Part shown: positions 6,738 to 7,664 of the stretch, in pieces
How the letters are laid out: each line of letters opens with the position of its first letter
How positions within the stretch are numbered: the first letter of the stretch is position 1
DNA from: Desulfobacteraceae bacterium
GTDB lineage: Bacteria; Desulfobacterota; Desulfobacteria; Desulfobacterales; JAABSP01
DNA: 7,664 nt
Assembly: GCA_011390035.1 (NCBI GenBank)
Contig: JAABTE010000122.1
Coordinates: 1 to 7,664 of the forward strand
Reading direction: 5' to 3'
The notes under the pieces: generated by a model
What the model saw: only the letters and a program-made list of their open reading frames with translations
Told to the model about the DNA's origin: nothing
Databases searched by the model: none
Position numbers and translations under genes: made by a program

Positions 6738-7664
6738 ATTGTTCCGCTTGAAGCGGGTGGGATATTTCTGTTTGATATGGGCCGGCGCCGGTGGCCTTGC
6801 GCCGCCAGAGGGCGAAACTGTGGGGGGGCAGGCTCATGGCGGCGCGGCCGTCTGACGGAACCCGCGCCGGCGCCAGGCCGCCGGGGCCGCCCCATGTGGC
6901 GTCCGCGGAATCGAGCCACTTGACCCATTCCCCGTCTGGAAACGGGATTTCCGTTGACAGCGGTCCGTCTCCGAAATAAAAAAGGATCACCGCCGCGCCC
7001 CCGTCCACCCATCGATCCACCCTCAGCAGCCGCAAGGCTTCGTCGGACCACGTCCGAAGCCGTTTTTTACTCAATCCGGAAAGCTCCGGCAGGTCCTTGC
7101 GGGCGCGGATCAGGCGGCGGTACAGGCGGTAAAGGACGGCGTGCTTGCCCGTCTTTGCCAGGTCCGGATGGAGCCGGGCGCTTTCGAAGGTGGCCGGGTC
7201 GGCCGGGTCCGGCGGCTCCGATTGCCGCTTGAAGGCGGCGAATTCCTCGGCCCGCCCCTGGCGCACCGCCGCCGCCAGGTCGGGGTCCCCGTGGCTGACG
7301 AAATAGGGGAAGGGGGCCGTCTCTGCGTACTCCTCTCCCATGAACAGCAGGGGCACAAAGGGCGACAGCAGCGTCAGCCCGGCCGCCAGCTTCTGTTTTT
7401 CAAAATGGACCAGATGGCAAAGCCGCTCCCCCCGCATCCGGTTGCCCACCTGGTCATGATTCTGGGCGCACACCACCAGCCGCCGGGCCGGCGCGTTGCG
7501 TGAACTGGCCCCGTGGCGCCGCCGCCGGGCCTCGGAATAGCCGCCGGAGATGACAAACCCCTCGGAGAATGCCTTTTCCAGATGGGCGATCCGGCCGAAA
7601 TCGACATAATAGCCGTCCGACTCGCCGGTGAGCAGCGCGTGTGCCGAATGGTGAAAGTCATCCG
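6736..7664 (-). CDS. treZ: Malto-oligosyltrehalose trehalohydrolase (TreZ), C-terminal part
   Basis: Cytoplasmic GH13 enzyme (EC 3.2.1.141) that cleaves the α-1,4 bond next to the trehalose end of maltooligosyl trehalose and releases trehalose. The frame is open from the window edge to the TAA at 6738-6736, giving 308 complete residues; the 5' part lies beyond 7664. A GTG at 7476 could be mistaken for a start, but conserved TreZ sequence continues upstream of it: DDFHHSAHALLTGE and then DGYYVDFGRI, read from 7662 downward. Visible signatures are CAQNHDQVGNR (region IV, with the catalytic-triad Asp encoded at 7455-7453) and LLFMGEEYAETAPFPYF, both typical of TreZ. The nucleophile Asp and acid/base Glu would be encoded upstream and cannot be checked here. 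The C-terminus is a small β-type domain containing SLPPHSFALWRR, followed by a polar tail of about 20 residues. It is the first operon gene visible, 9 bases before the GH57 gene. Confidence 0.96.
   Translation of the reverse strand, partial: DDFHHSAHALLTGESDGYYVDFGRIAHLEKAFSEGFVISGGYSEARRRRHGASSRNAPARRLVVCAQNHDQVGNRMRGERLCHLVHFEKQKLAAGLTLLSPFVPLLFMGEEYAETAPFPYFVSHGDPDLAAAVRQGRAEEFAAFKRQSEPPDPADPATFESARLHPDLAKTGKHAVLYRLYRRLIRARKDLPELSGLSKKRLRTWSDEALRLLRVDRWVDGGAAVILFYFGDGPLSTEIPFPDGEWVKWLDSADATWGGPGGLAPARVPSDGRAAMSLPPHSFALWRRKATGAGPYQTEISHPLQAEQ

Noticed and set aside
6736..7476. treZ starting at the GTG at 7476.
   Set aside because: Conserved TreZ sequence continues in frame without a stop up to position 7662, so the gene is longer and merely cut by the window edge.

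Overview
The window holds four protein-coding genes and almost no non-coding DNA. On the minus strand lies a tightly packed three-gene cluster for making trehalose from α-1,4-glucan: the end of treZ (7664 to 6736, entering from outside the window), a glycoside hydrolase family 57 protein with a C-terminal DUF3536-type region (6726 to 4270), and treY (4254 to 1405). The gaps are 9 and 15 bases, each downstream gene has a Shine-Dalgarno site in or next to its gap, and no promoter-sized space separates the genes. They are therefore very probably one operon whose promoter lies beyond position 7664. On the plus strand, converging tail to tail with treY across 16 bases, is the 3' part of a BCCT-family (betaine/carnitine/choline) transporter gene (up to 1388); its first membrane segments lie outside the window.

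How the genes fit together: TreY converts the reducing-end α-1,4 bond of a maltodextrin into an α,α-1,1 bond, and TreZ then releases free trehalose. The GH57 protein sits between these two committed-step enzymes. It keeps the two expected GH57 catalytic carboxylates and is a good candidate for preparing or remodelling the glucan substrate. The neighbouring BCCT carrier has an intact aromatic box for a quaternary-ammonium substrate and Na+-site residues like those of BetP. The two transcription units together suggest a locus for compatible solutes (trehalose synthesis plus betaine-type uptake), although the shared purpose is inferred from proximity only.

Organism: a bacterium of moderately high GC content. 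The minus-strand operon looks like the mid-60s percent GC by eye, and the transporter gene somewhat lower. Proteobacterial-type long TreY and the DUF3536 GH57 protein would suit a member of the Desulfobacterota (former Deltaproteobacteria) or a related Gram-negative lineage. This is a guess from gene style, not a demonstrated placement.

No RNA genes, CRISPR arrays, mobile elements, long repeats or convincing terminators were seen. Enzyme families are well known for three of the four genes. The less understood part is the GH57-DUF3536 protein and its position inside the treZ/treY operon.
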